From Crotophaga sulcirostris (Eukaryota; Chordata; Aves; Cuculiformes; Crotophagidae): 64,000 nucleotides of DNA. The DNA is taken from the NCBI GenBank assembly GCA_013397455.1, contig VYZB01000387.1, forward strand, positions 704,087 to 768,086, read 5' to 3'. Position numbers and translations under genes: made by a program. Under the pieces are notes generated by a model. That model ran no database searches and was not told the DNA's origin. It saw nothing but the letters and a program-made list of their open reading frames with translations. Positions 1 to 27,800 of this stretch are shown one piece after another (within the stretch, counting starts at the first letter, position 1; every line of letters starts with the position of its first letter).

Positions 1-1717
1 GAACAAACCAGGAAATTACAATATAAGCTAAACTAAACTAAAATGTAAGCTACACTCAGCATGAACTGTCAAGGAAAATGAAAACTGGCCAGTATGTTGG
101 CATAGATTGACTGTTATTCCCTGTCAGAAAAAGCATTCAAGCAGAGAATATCTGTACAGGTTTAGGGTCTGGGATACATAGTCAACAGAACATAATTAAC
201 AAATGAAACTAGTTTCTGCCAACTAAGTCCTTACTGCTTCAGAAATACACTGCTAAGCTCCTTTGAGATTACATACTGCCTCTCTGGAAGCCTACTTAGG
301 GTAGACTTAGAGACTAGAAGGGAACTAATTTTAAACCTTTCATCCAGCCTCTAACAACCTAATTTGTAGGCAGGTAGGGAACTTGCAAACCAGAGAATGA
401 CAGCTCCTAGCATAAGGCTTCACAGCAAGACTTGCGAGAGTTCTTACTCCATCACAGCCTGGCACTTTGCCACATGTAGAAGAGAGCTTTGCTCCCCTTT
501 CTCCCTTCATTTTATTCCAAATCTGAATGAAAACACAGTAGCTTGAAATTCTCCCCTCACCTTGACCAAACAAGGAAAGTAGTATTGAGGCTTATTCCAA
601 TCTTTCCCCTCTAATTGATATATCAGGGCTTTCAACAAGGGTGTCTGACATACTAACTCCCTCTGCACCCGTACCTACTACAGGATAACAATTCCAATCA
701 AGAAATTGCTCCTTCCTTTTCAGAAAGGTAAGCAGCGATTTCAATGAAGAAAAACTACTACCACCCTGAAGATGTATCCAAAGCATCGCACAGTTACAGT
801 GTTTTGTGTAAAGAACCATTAGAAACTATATAGAAAACAGTCAATGACATCCATTCAAATTTACTCAATACAATCAACTTGTACCTAGCTCTGACTGCTA
901 TACAGTTTAAGTCAGCACTGTTCAATCTGCAGTAAGCTTCACAAAGGGGCTGTTACCTGCAAGGGTGAGACTACATTTTAACACTTCTAAACATACATAC
1001 TGTATGTAAGACTTGTTGGAAGACCCTCAGCAAACACCGGAAATCAGCTCAGAAAATGAGCCAAGTTTTCAGACTTTAACCCTATCCCTGCTACTGAGAT
1101 CAATATCACCATAAGACAGGGCAGGGAAGAGGAAAGAAATCTTCACTAATATACTGCGTGAGTGCTAAGCTTCACACACTACTTGCCATAAGCATTAAAG
1201 TAACCCTGAGCTTTGTAAGCCCTACAATTTTTCATACTAAAAAGTCTGAAGAGCTGACTAAATAGCTATTCTGAGAAAGATTTATGAGTGTTAAACATTC
1301 TACGTCATGTAATTGGAACTGAAAAGTTCCCATATTACCTACTTTGAAAATATACATTAGCCTGCTTTAGCAGTCTTTCAGGAGGTTATTTTCAGCCATA
1401 ACAAAAGAATGGATCACAGTCAGACCCCACACACATCAGATGTAAAGTACAGATGTACAACTCTGATGTAAAGTGAGCTGTTCGACCACCAAATAAGGTT
1501 ACTGAAGTGACCAAATACTTCCTTAACAGGTGCCAAATACTGATCTGAAATTCCAGGCATATACGTGTAGGTAAAATATAACCATCACTGTGGGCTCCTT
1601 GTACGTGCAGTAATCACTTTTTGTCTTTGAAGTAATTCAGACAAAAACGGAAAAAAGGAGGAGCCAGCAGGACACATTTTATAGTAGTGTTTAAGTTCTA
1701 AAAATTAGAAGTATCAA
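1..1717. other. Non-coding flank upstream of RIOK2
   Basis: AT-rich sequence with stops in all frames. The few reading frames of 60-80 codons have no recognisable protein similarity and no splice-site logic. I see no gene, RNA or repeat here that I can support. Confidence 0.6.
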
Positions 1718-2075
1718 GGTTGGAGAAGAGAAGGCTCAGGGGAGATCTCATCGCTGTCTACAACTGCCTGAAAGGAGGTTGTAGGGAGGTGGGTGTTGGT
1801 CTCTTCTCCCAAGTGACAGGTGATAGCATGAGGGGAAACATGGCCACAAGTTGCACCAGGGTAGGTTCAGACTAGACATTAGGAAAAATTTCTTTACTGA
1901 AAGGGTTGTCAGGCAGTGGCACAGCTGCCTAGGGAGGTGGTTGAGTCACCATCCCTGGAGCTATTTAAAAGATGGGTAGATGAGTTTCTGGGGGACATGG
2001 TTTAGCAGAGTACACGTACAGTTGGACTCGATAATCTCAAAGGTCTTTTCCAACTGGACGATTCTATGATTCTAA
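1718..2075 (+). mobile_element. CR1 LINE 3' fragment, sense on +
   Basis: The segment reads as the 3' end of an avian CR1 retrotransposon. It starts at a 'ggttggagaagag' block, passes through the 'ttgcaccagg', 'ttcagactagacattagg' and 'ctttactgaaagggt' blocks, and ends in 'gattctatgattct', the characteristic CR1 3' tail. It is 5'-truncated, as nearly all CR1 copies are, and has no coding capacity. It lies about 0.9 kb upstream of the RIOK2 start codon, outside the CpG island. Confidence 0.93.
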
Positions 2076-2535
2076 GGATTTACTGGTTTAAGTCAACATA
2101 AAGATACCTTTTTCACCATTCACAGGCCTTGAGAAAGAATCTGAAAAAGGCAACTGATAAAAAGTTCACCAGAAATATTTACGTAAGTTGTTATCTAACA
2201 AACCAATTAAGGCTGTCTAATTTTTCATTACTGCTACAACATAGCCTTAATTAACCTCTCATCACTGCAGCCTAATGCACGATGTGGAATAGTTACTAAC
2301 CAAGCAGTAAAAGCATCTCCTTCACCAGGTAATAAGCGTGAGTTCAGTCTACTGCCTCTTCCTCAGAGGAGTTGGGGGAGGGAGGAAAAACACCCCCACT
2401 TCCCCAGTAAACAGGTTTGGGGATTTTTTTTTTTCCACCAGCATTTCTAATCCTTTCAGCCCTGCCATCACACACGAGGGAAAAAAGAAAAAAATACCAT
2501 CCTCCTCCCCCCTCCCCTCCCCTCAGACAGGGCTG

Positions 2536-2553
2536 CACGTGACTGCCCACGTG
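2536..2553. promoter_or_regulatory. Paired CACGTG E-boxes
   Basis: Two perfect CACGTG palindromes lie 12 bp apart (2536-2541 and 2548-2553), each followed by AC to give CACGTGAC. This matches sites bound by the USF, MYC/MAX and TFE/MITF bHLH-zip families. MYC control would fit a ribosome-biogenesis gene, but occupancy is inferred only. Confidence 0.6.
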
Positions 2554-2877
2554 ACGGGTCCCCGGCGGGCGCGCGCGTTCGGCTTCTCCCCGCGCCCCCG
2601 AGACCACAGCCCGGGGCGCGCGCGCGCTGGGCAGGAGCGCGCGGCAGGGGGCGGGGCCTCGCTGCGCGTTTCGAGTGGCGTTTGTTCTAGGGGGGCGGCC
2701 TTAGCAGATGCGCGCACACACACCCCAGCCCCGGGGACCCGTTTGGTGTCGGTTTGCAGCCCGTAATGGCCCAGTGACACAGGAAGCGGAAGACGCGAGC
2801 GCTCCCGCAGCTGCCAGGCCCCCAACGCGCAGCCGCCTCGGCCCGGGCGCAGCTCCGTGCGTCAGCGTTGAGGGCTC

Positions 2878-2889
2878 TGCGCATGCGCC
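2878..2889. promoter_or_regulatory. NRF1-like site TGCGCATGCGCC
   Basis: The core GCGCATGCGC is a perfect 10-bp palindrome matching the NRF1 consensus apart from the last base. It lies 105 bp upstream of the RIOK2 ATG inside the CpG island, a typical NRF1 position in housekeeping promoters. An ETS-like GCGGAAG also occurs near 2786. Function is inferred from the motif alone. Confidence 0.6.
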
Positions 2890-2993
2890 GGCCCGCGGCC
2901 CGGCGTGCTTCCGCGCAGCCTGAGGCCTGGGCGGCCGCTGTTCGGGACTAAGCGCGCTCTTCACCGGGCCGGCGTGTACCGGCCGCGGCGGCC

Positions 2994-17661
<14,668 letters not shown>

Positions 17662-17792
17662 TTTATTAAAGCTCCCCTAGAGCAGGCGAAAACTCATAAT
17701 GTATACAGTTGAAAGAATTATGTTAATAACTAATAATCCTTTTGCAATAATGGAGCAGTCTCTTCTATACAAACAAGTTTTTTCTGGAAGCT

Positions 17793-17798
17793 AATAAA
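17793..17798 (+). terminator. Candidate RIOK2 polyadenylation signal AATAAA
   Basis: First canonical AATAAA after the RIOK2 stop codon, 131 nt downstream and followed by T-rich sequence. A second AATAAA lies at 18,504-18,509 and others further on, so alternative 3' ends are possible. Confidence 0.5.
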
Positions 17799-20700
17799 CC
17801 TCATTCTGGTTCCTATCGTTTTGACTGGGGGATTTTGTTTTGCGTTTCTGGTTAAACTAATTTAAATTAAATCAGTAGGACTAGCTAAGATCATTTACCT
17901 CTAGTAATTTCCTCCAGCATCTTCTAAATCAATTGTACTGTGTTTGTTTAGATTAAGAATCTTCTGTTGTGCAGAAGATCCTCTTAAGAGGGAAGGAAGG
18001 GAAACCTTTTCAAGTTTTGTGATGACATGAAATTTAAATTTAAAATGTTACCCTCATTATCAACAGATATTTGTTTGGTTTAATTAAAAATCACAAATAT
18101 GAACCTGTTAGCAGTTGGTGCTCTTTAAGATTTCTTTTGTACCTGTACAAACATGAGCAATGCATATGATGAATATGTGTTCTTTGAAGCCAGCAATTCT
18201 CATTTGTTTTTCCCTTCACTCCAACATCTCACATATAAATATAGCCCACAAAGATACATAATAATAAGTGTTGTACACACCTGGCAAGCACTCAGACTTT
18301 TAATGTCCACAAAATTACCAATAAATTTAATTCCTTTATTTCTAATATATAAAGTGATGAAGATTCTGGAACTTCTCTTTTCAGAATTATCACCATGACT
18401 TTTACTATGCTGTGTCATCGGGGTCTGAAGACCTGAAGAAAAGCAAGTATCTTCGTTTTTTTAAAACATTTTTAAATTTTTTTTTAAGCAAAATGTGTCT
18501 GGTAATAAAATTTAAATGGTGTTTCTTTTTAAAAACACATAGTAAAGTTAATGACAGAAGTGTTTATGAACACTGAAGGACGAAAGAGCAGTTTAAGTTT
18601 TTCTTTGATCTTTTTTTAACTTCCTTTCCACTTTATGTGTGCTTGAGATGTGAGGTGGAGCCCTTCTTGGGAAGGATGACTTGATAAAGTTTAAAGTATC
18701 AGTCTATAGTTCAGAAAATCTTATATCTTTTACTTGTCTTAGTAAAAGAAATTAGGAACTTCTGCTTTCACCTTTGGTTTTCTGCTTAGGTGTCTGATAG
18801 AATCTTTTCTTTGCACTGTGTCCCTGATACCTTATTCAGGTTTCAGCATGTTGAAGATCTGCAGCTGTATCCTGTATTGCAGCACGCTGTTGCTTTCAAA
18901 GTTAAAAATTTTTGTCTTCTTTCTGGAACAATATAAAATCTAGTCACAGCCAGCAGTTGTATATGGTCTTTAGTAAAACTATGGCAGGTCAGTGAAGAGA
19001 TACAGTAGATAAATGTTCCTTTTATCAACACAGCTGAATGAAAGTCTGTTGACAGAAGGAAGGAAGTCCAGTTAAATCCCACACATAAGTGAATGCACTC
19101 AAGCTATGTAGGATAGTTTCCTGATACAGCTAGAGGTCATTTTAGCAAGAGGAGAAAAGCAAACAAGTGAACTTAATTGTATTTCCATTTTAAACATAGG
19201 AGGTGGGGGGAAGTCTTATGTTTCTAGGCTCTTACATGTTAAAGACTGGTTCAGTGACAGCTCAACGAGATTTGAGTTACCATTCTTTGGCTAAGATGTG
19301 CATGCACTTCTTGGCTTCTAATTTAGGACTTCTCACAATGAATGAGTTGGTTTTGATGTGCAACCTAAGTCTGTCTTGGTAATCAGTTGCAAAAATACAC
19401 AAAGGCTGTCCATTTGATCCAGCACCATGAGAAAAATGCTAGAAATATTTCCTGTTTGTTTTTTAAAATATTCCTTTAAACCATCCATTAACTCTTTTAA
19501 AGGTATTCTAATGGATGGCTGTAAGTTATAATTTTCATTTACTCTGTGAGATGAGACTCTTCTGAGAGTGGAGTTAGTGAGGGAGGAACTAATCCTCAAA
19601 CTTACAGCTTAATATATCTTTATTAAGTCTGTTTTTTTCCAAAGCAGCAGAATTTCTGAAATACCTAAAAGTCATCAAAGGTCACAATTAACTTTATGTA
19701 TTGAATGAGCCTTTGGAGTACTCACTCCACTTGAATATGTATATATGAAACAAGTATTTAGAGTGTGCTTAGGAAAATGCAGAGGTTAAGGCACCAGTGT
19801 TATTGACTATCTTAAATTCACATTCAGCAGGAAGGACTGTGGGTTATAATAAAATTTCTTTAAAATGTTAAATGTTATTTTAATAAGCATATATAGAGTC
19901 GGCTTGTTTCATTAATTTGTAAACAAACAAAATTTGGAAATTAATATGGGTAAATATTGTACTATGCACACTCAATATTGCAACAGTATGTTTAAAAAAG
20001 ATTAATACAGGTAACAAGGTTGTGTAGCAATTTTCCAGTGCTAAATCCTAAAACCACACTTTTTGCTTGGGCATATGGAAGAAAAGATTGTGCACTAACT
20101 AAAGAACACATCTTTATTTGAGCTGATAAGCAAGTATTCTGTGCCAGCAAAATAACTCTAGCTGCTGTAGCTTATGGCTGCTACAGCCAGCCCTGCCATC
20201 TGAAGGAACTACACCTGTATAACAGCAGTGTAGTTGCATTTGTACTTCAGGCTTTTCCGAGCAAATGTATGTCTTTTGATTGGAGCACCTCTTCAAACCC
20301 CTGGACAAACAATAGGTCCTTTTCTCTTACATGCAAATAGTTTACTGGCATTTTAATACAGGTACATGGAATTGGAAACTACATTCCAGGAAAGCAGATT
20401 CAAATTGGGTTAACCTAATACATCACAAGTTTCAAACCTTTATTTAAACGAGTCCACAAGCTAGTTTCATGGTAATGAGTTTGGAACAACTTTACTTCTT
20501 TTTTTACATATGTATACAGTCTCTCCCTAGAATTTGAGAGGCCTGAGCAGCAGAGGAGCCTCTTTCTTCATTTGACAGAAACCAGAATGATCTTTGCTTC
20601 AGCACATCATCGGTATCCTCACGAAACAACTCTTCCCCTACACAGCTGTAGATGGGTGTGTGTAACAGAAGGAAGCAATAGGAATGACCCTGTCTGCCTT

Positions 20701-20929
20701 TACAACTATCTCTCTCAGTATACAGCAAAGATAAGCACTCAGAGGAAGTGGGCCCTCTGAAGGATCTTGGAGTTAGAGGCAGATGGACAGATGTGGAGAG
20801 ATTCTTTAGGAATGCAGTGCTTGAATGAACTGCTACAATTCAGTGTGGGACTCAACTAATTCAGGTATGAGGACAGTTTGTGGATGCTTTCTGGAGAAGC
20901 AGACCCAAGATAGACAGAGTCTTGGAGAC
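17799..20929. other. AT-rich gap between convergent genes
   Basis: No coding similarity or recognisable repeat seen. It may include extended 3' UTRs of RIOK2 (+) or LNPEP (-). Confidence 0.5.
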
Positions 20930-22260
20930 TTTGCAACCTGTAATTGCCTGAGCTCTTCCTCATAGAGACCCTGCCCTGGGTAGCCCCTTAACAGTGCCAC
21001 CAATGCTGAGGTTCTGTGCTTCCTCTATGAACTAACCATCACAATCACCTACATGCTGACCCTTAACCAGAGGGTAGCTCCAACACAACCAGCCACACGC
21101 TATTCTTTCACAGAGAAGTGGCCACAACTGGGGCTGTGAAGGAAATGCCAAGGGAAAGTGGGGGCCAGCTGCTTCTATGTGGGAGCCCTGCATAGTGTTT
21201 GTTTACGAGCTAGGGCACCTAGACCGAGGGGGTACCTCAATATTAGCTGACAGAGGAAACACAGAGCACCAGAGTGGGTGGGGTTGTGAAGGGGTTGCCA
21301 AGGGAATGTGAGTGCAGCCCTCACCTTCCCCGAGCAGCCCTTTCACAGTAAAACACACACTGGGGCTCTGCATTTGGTCTTGCATGTAACTATCACCTAC
21401 ACCATGATCACAACCCTAGGCTGAGTACTGACCGGTCCATCACATACTCTACCACTGATGGTTCCCTATAAAAAGTGGCCAGGCCTGAAAGCTCTGACAG
21501 CCCTCATTTTCCTTTGGCAACTTCTCTACAGCCCCACAACTGCTGTGACTCTGCTCTCTTTCTTGTACCCATGGCTAATTCTCACCCTTGCCCTAACCCT
21601 TGACAACAGCTCCAACAGGGATGGCTACAGCTCCCATGAAAAAAAATGCCCCAGACTGAAAGCTTGTGACTGATTTCATGCTCCCTTGACTGTTCCTTTG
21701 CAGGCTCTGCTCTTTGTCCTGCACCTATGGCTAAGCTCACCCCAAACTCTATGGCAAAATTGGCCAGAACTGAAAGCTTCTGGCAGCCCTCACCTTACCT
21801 TGGTGGCTTTTTCACACCACAACCCAGCCTGTACTATGGGGCTCTGCTCTTTGTCTTGCACCAAACCCTAACCCTTGTCCTGACCCTGACTCTTCCCTAA
21901 GCTGTGTCCAAAACAGAGCCTTGTCAGTAATGGCTGAAGGACTGAAGGCTTTGGCAGCTCTTCCACAGCCCCACAAGCTATGAGGCTCTGCTCTTGTTCC
22001 TGCACCTATGTCTCACCCTAACCCTGGACCAGCAGGGAAGCCACCAGCTATGGCTCCCCAAAAAAAGTGCCCCAAACCGAAAGCTTTTGGCAGCCTTCAC
22101 TTTCCCTTGGCAGCCTTTTCATGGCTCCCCGAGCACTAGGGCTATACACTTTGTCTGGCACTGAACCCCAACCCTTTTCCTGACCCTTGTTCTACCCCTC
22201 CTGCCCATACCCAAAACTGGAGCCCTGATAGCAATCACTGTCTGTCCTGCACCGGGTCTT
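20930..22260. repeat. Degenerate tandem repeat field with CCCTAACCCT motifs
   Basis: A GC-richer island of imperfect units about 115-185 bp apart. The block 'ggctctgctctttgtcctg' or close variants recurs near 21364, 21547, 21703, 21840, 21984 and 22140. 'ctgaaagct' variants recur near 21485, 21656, 21770, 21942 and 22077. The block 'tcactttcccttggcagcc' recurs, also in inverted orientation near 21145 and 21290. Telomere-like CCCTAACCCT occurs at 21591-21600, 21866-21875 and 22016-22025. Short frames inside are not convincing genes. Confidence 0.8.
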
Positions 22261-22264
22261 AGGT

Positions 22265-24702
22265 ATTCCAGTGTTCTTAGCCAGTTCCCAATACACTCAA
22301 AAAGGGTGAAGTATATTCAAGCATTTCTCATGGATGGACTCCAGTACAATTTTTAATAGGGTCAGGACTCTGACAGAAAAATAATTTAAAAACCTTTACA
22401 ACTGACATACCAGAAGTATGCATATGCAGTAAATAGTAAAATGAAAAAATATTCAATAATTCCTCCCCAGCTTTCCAGATTTTCTTCATACAGGCTGCTA
22501 TGTAAAACTCAGCTCCATGTCATTTCCACATAATCATCATGAAAGCATTTGAACAAAATATTAACTTTTTAAAATTCCACAACAGAAATCAGGAGGAAGA
22601 TTGGATCTTCTTCCACAGATTCCATTTTGAATTTTGTATGTCTCAATACTGCAGACAGGGATGAGGTAAAAAATATGTGATGTCCAAAAGGGATAGGAAA
22701 GTTAAAGTTTACTACAGACATCTCATTTAATACACACGCAAATATGCAAAGATGGAACTAATATTTCTGTAGAAATTCCAGAGGTATTAAATAAAGGAGG
22801 AAACTAAATCATAACACAAGGCAGTACAAAAATTCCAAGAGCATACTTAATTACAATTCTAATTCCATAAATTATAAGGAAGCATTATTTTCAATATTTT
22901 CATTATTTTCAATACTCATACTGCTAGCTTGCTCTTGAGTGTATGTGAAAATTTCTAGGCCTGTTGGGCAAATGTGTGTTTGCATTCTCTTATGGTCTGA
23001 CATTAATCTCAAGGTTAAAAACAACATCTGCAATGCTAACGTGAGCTGGAAAATGAGGAATTTCTTTTCCAGAAGTTCTGACAGATACACTGGAAAGATG
23101 GGAAAAGTATGGTATGACCTCAGCAATCACAGCTTACAATTTTTACTAACCAAATAAACAGCCAGTGCTGCAGTTTCATAAATTAAAGCATTCAGTTTGA
23201 ATTACCCTGTCACAAATTTTAAGTCCATTAATTGAACACTAATTCAAACTATTATCATATTCAGAATTTACTGTAGTCAAAATTAAATTCATTTAATTAA
23301 AATTTTACAACTTTTAACTGTTAGTGCTTTCCTCATATTTAATAACTGATTACCCAATTGTATGATGAGACAACAGATCTGAATCTGCTTCAATGAATCC
23401 ACAAAAAGTGCATTAAAAGAACAAATGTCCAGATTAAAAGGTATGTTTACTCTTGCATGTGTTGTATATATACATTGTACCTCAAAACAGCCTTTTTCAC
23501 TGCCTTTGGAAGAGATGCAGATTGTACAGTAGGCATTTCACCTTTCTCATGTAGCATATTAGGGGGTTATAGCCTTTTCTTTACAAGACTTTGAAGACTT
23601 GACTCACAAGGTCTTTCGCAACAGTAGAAGAACAAATCATTAAAATCTAAATGAGCTTTCCTAAAGCTAATGTTATAAAGAGTGAGCAATGTTCACAAAT
23701 TATACTGTGATATGTGAGTTATCAGGCAAGAATAAAACAGTTTACCCAAACCAAATGGCTGACTTATCTATTAATTGCAGACTCTCTGCAACACTTGGTG
23801 AAATTAAAAATCAGTAGTTAAAAGGGCACAAATCAGTAGTCAGTCTAAAAAAATGAAGCAACCTGTAAAAATGCGATTTTATGCAATTGCTCAGAAATCA
23901 ATACAGCAAAGTAAGTCCAATGATTAATGATATTCTCAAAAAACATCTAATATATGCAGAGTAACAGTTCCAAGGTCACAACAGTGTTTCTGGAAATCCC
24001 ATCTCTAAAACACTTGGGTTTGCTGTCTCCTTTTTCTTTTCCATACTACTACACAGCCAGTTTATACATCAAAGTGTACACTATTAGCATGAGATATTAT
24101 TTTTTTGTGTGTGTAATTCCTAACGAATACTGTGAAAATAAAAAAACAAACTTAAATCAAATTCGAACCTTATTTATTTCACCTCAAACTGGCGCACTTA
24201 TTAAAATCCACTATTATGTATCTGAAGTATGATTTTTTCACAAAAGCTTCTCTATCTACAAATGTGGAAACCACCTACAGTTTTACATTAAAAAGTCTGC
24301 TGCTCAAGGAACAGTCTGAAAGGAAGTAACAGTTCATGGTAACTCTTTCTTTCTGTCACTAACTGTCAATATTAACTCACCACTAAGAAACTATCGCACA
24401 ACATAACTGCAAATAAAAGTGCATATGTTTCAAATATAAAATTACATTTAATCATTTGTGCAGATGCTTGGTCTATAGATAACAGTTTCAGAATAAATAC
24501 ACACATCTTGCTCATAGGAAAATAAATTTTGCTGCTCCAAGGAAAATAAAAATTCATCCAAGTCATCCCCTGAGCTATCTAGACTCCTTAATAGTGCAAA
24601 CAGTGTTGCAGTGATGCCTGGTTTCACTCTGACTTTTGCAAAAGAAACACAGCAACAGTCCACAGAGCTCGTAAATGTTGACACATCACAGCATTAAGCT
24701 CA
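22265..24702 (-). other. Probable LNPEP 3' UTR / downstream region
   Basis: AT-rich sequence directly after the LNPEP stop codon. Mammalian LNPEP has a 3' UTR of several kilobases, so much of this may be transcribed leftwards. No other gene is visible. Confidence 0.45.
24173..24178 (-). terminator. Candidate LNPEP polyadenylation signal
   Basis: AATAAA on the minus strand, 525 nt past the LNPEP stop. It is one of several possible signals; a more distal one would be needed for a long 3' UTR. Confidence 0.3.
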
Positions 24703-24834
24703 CTATAGCAGTTCTCGTAGCTTTGCTAAGTTCCTCTGCATCCACTGGATATTGAACTGAATTGTGTGAATTGCCTCTTTTACACAACGTAGTTGAGAAC
24801 TCTCCTCTGATTTTGATTCAAAAAATGACTTCAC
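24703..24834 (-). CDS. LNPEP: LNPEP exon 18 (terminal coding exon)
   Basis: Residues 982-1024 ([37 protein letters not shown]) and stop TAG at 24,703-24,705. Acceptor ctcggcag. Confidence 0.96.
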   Translation of the reverse strand: MKSFFESKSEESSQLRCVKEAIHTIQFNIQWMQRNLAKLRELL

Positions 24835-27800
24835 CTGCCGAGCAAGAGAAAAGAAAAAGAAAATTTTAACTAAAATCAACACTGTCCACACAGATAGGTG
24901 CAGAAGCAAAGGCTACACATATGTTGCAGGAAATCCATTCCCATGAATCATTTGTGCCCTATAAAGTAAGCAAACCTCTCAAAGGAGCTCCCAAAATGCA
25001 AGCATTTTTCATGAGAACCGCAGCAGTAACTAACTTGGTTTCAATAAATTTTTTCACCAGTAAAACAAGCATTCACTTACCATATTCATGACAGAGCAAT
25101 CAAAGAGCACTGAAAATTCTGGGAAAGGAGTGTCGTTCTGTGACAAAGAACCCCATACCCACTCTTTCTTATAATTCTCAATGCTAACACCTAAAATACT
25201 GCAGATAAAACCATAAACATCTATCTCTACCAAATTATCTGATTGAAAACATTAGACTAAACCATAAATCATTCTTGACACCTTAACTTCAAGTCCTTGT
25301 TAGGTAAGACAACAGAGATTTCTAATGGCTATCAACGAGATCTTAACTGATACTCAACATCCACAACAGTTCCTTGGGATCGCTGACAGCAGAAATAATG
25401 TAAAGCAATTTTAATGGTGCTCCATCACATTCCAGAGATGCAGAAAGCATAGCTTGTTTACAAAATCTAGACCCAAATCCTACCCAGACCAAATCACTAT
25501 TTTAGGAGACCGTGTTCCAGTGAACAGGAAAATGAAACAGCATAAACAGGTAACTGGGTTGAACTCTATACAAAATTCTGCCACAGACTCAGCACGTAAT
25601 CTTCATCATGTCTATGTATATTTTTCCCATTTGTGAAACAGGAAAAGCAATAGGTGCATATTCTTGCAAAAGGGCCTCAAGGACAGAATTAACATGTTTT
25701 CCGCAATTAAATAAAACCAGCATTGGCATTAGAAAATATTGATTTCTGGTAGATTACGCCACCAACCTCAAGTAGATGTGCCTTTGTTGCAAACTGAGAA
25801 GTTGACCAACTAACAATATTCTGGACAGTATATGAGCCTAGGTGAAACCTGAAATACAAGCAAAAAAGTTATTTTAAACTAGGAGCCATTTTAAGATGCA
25901 GGTTCAGTTCACATTCTTATTTCTACTCTTTTGTTTTAGTTTTTGGAAATAATGAAAACCACTTAAATTCAAGTTTATATACCTCATTTTTCAAAAAAAG
26001 ATACAAGGTCTGAGAAGTTCAAGCCTCTAATTCCTTAATCCCTCTAAAACTGAACTTAAGAGGAAAAGACATGGAAAATTCTCAAACTTCGATGACAGCT
26101 CTAATAATAAAGAACAGAGGGCATCACACACTGAATACCAAGACCTGTATTTTTGGTAGGTATTCCAAAACAATTGAATTTGCAACCAGATTTCATTTCA
26201 AGCGAAGTAATTTTCTAATATTAGTTATTAAGAGCTTACTAGAGCTGAAATTTTCATCCAGGAGAAGCTTTTTCAACAATATGAAACTGTTCCAAATCAA
26301 AATTAGCATTCAGAAACACAGCTTTCTGCATACTGATAAGCTTTTTGAAGACTTATAGGCCAGCTCTCCTGCTGGGTACCCTTTAAGGCCAGTTAAGAAG
26401 TGGCAAGTTACAGAGAACTGGTTAAAGAAGAACTTTCTAAAGCAAGTGCGACTTTTTTGGGTATTTGGTTTTGGAACTGCTGTAAAAAGTCAGAAAACAT
26501 AAGAGCTGAATGAATTCCCTGTGTTTACTTTTGAATGCATTTGATCCACATAAATATCCTGCATCTGCAGTAATCATCTTAAAAGACAGCATCCTTTTAA
26601 CAGAAATGCAAATCAAAATTTTTTTAGAATTACTATGTGAGGCTCTAGAAGGCTCCAAATCCCATTTCGTGAGACTTTAAAACTTTCTGTTCCAAATTAT
26701 TTTGGTAAAATGAGATTTCAAAACAGGCTTTACAATTTTAATACAGATCTCCTGACACAAATTCACCAATTTATTATCTTGCGCATGAGAGAAACAAACA
26801 GGTGTGCTTTTGCCACTGTGACTGTGAAGTTTTAGCTACATCAAAATCCTTACTTTCGTGTAAGCTTTTCCCAGTTCTCTTTCACAAAGTCCCAGGCAAG
26901 CAAATATCCAGGCAAACTCTGGCTAACAGTTGCTATTATATGTGACAGCTCCTGTGCCCTGATGACTTCTCCTTCAAGGCTGTTCTGCATTAACCTAAAA
27001 GACGAAGCATATGAAAAGGGACAGGAAAAAATATTTATGCATATCTTCACATGATTGTCCTGATACTACTGAGTTCCATGGAAAAGATAATATAATAGAT
27101 CAAGCAACAAGCAACTTCTGGCATCTGGAACACACTGATGCTCCATATTATAGCCATCATACTTATTCAGCTTTTGTTTCCATCTACCAGTGTGACCTTA
27201 GCTCTAAACCAAGTACTTGAATTTTCATTGTTGCTGGAAAAGATGAGGTAAATTCTAAAAAGCTGTGAAAGAAAACAAAACACACTGAAAGTTAAGAGAG
27301 GAAAGCTGTAACAAGAATCATCTGGCAGGAAAATGCTGGTGTTCTCCATGCACTACTGAGATTTGGTCTATAGAGAGGTGTTGGAGTATAACATAGAGCC
27401 AAAATTTCACACAAAGAAAAAAAAAAAGAAATTAAAACCCCAAAAAACCCAACTAGTTACAAAGATATACCAATCTTTGTTATCTTTACCACAAAACCTT
27501 TTTTTTTTTTTTACCAATAGTGCAAGTCTTTAAAATCCATTGTTTTCTCTTTATGTGTATTCAGAATTTGACCTTTTGAGCTACTCTGTGATGTAAATTA
27601 TTTTAAACAGAAAAAAAACGGGGTTTTCTTGTTTATGAAAGCCTGTAGAAAACATATTGATAGGTTTTCTTTAGCAATGAGAAATTTTTTCAACAATACA
27701 ATAAAAAGTCTACGTTTTTTCAAAACAGATTTTAAGGCTTTTAATTAAAATAGCATATAACTTTTTTGCCCCTTCATACCATATCAGCTTTCTGACATCT

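Noticed and set aside
2338..2964. Overlapping 65-142 codon frames on both strands in the CpG island
   Set aside because: They follow from high GC and few stops. No family motifs, and they overlap the RIOK2 promoter.
21458..21871. Two frames of 61-71 codons in the repeat field
   Set aside because: Both are read across the same degenerate repeat units, so they reflect the repeat rather than a protein.
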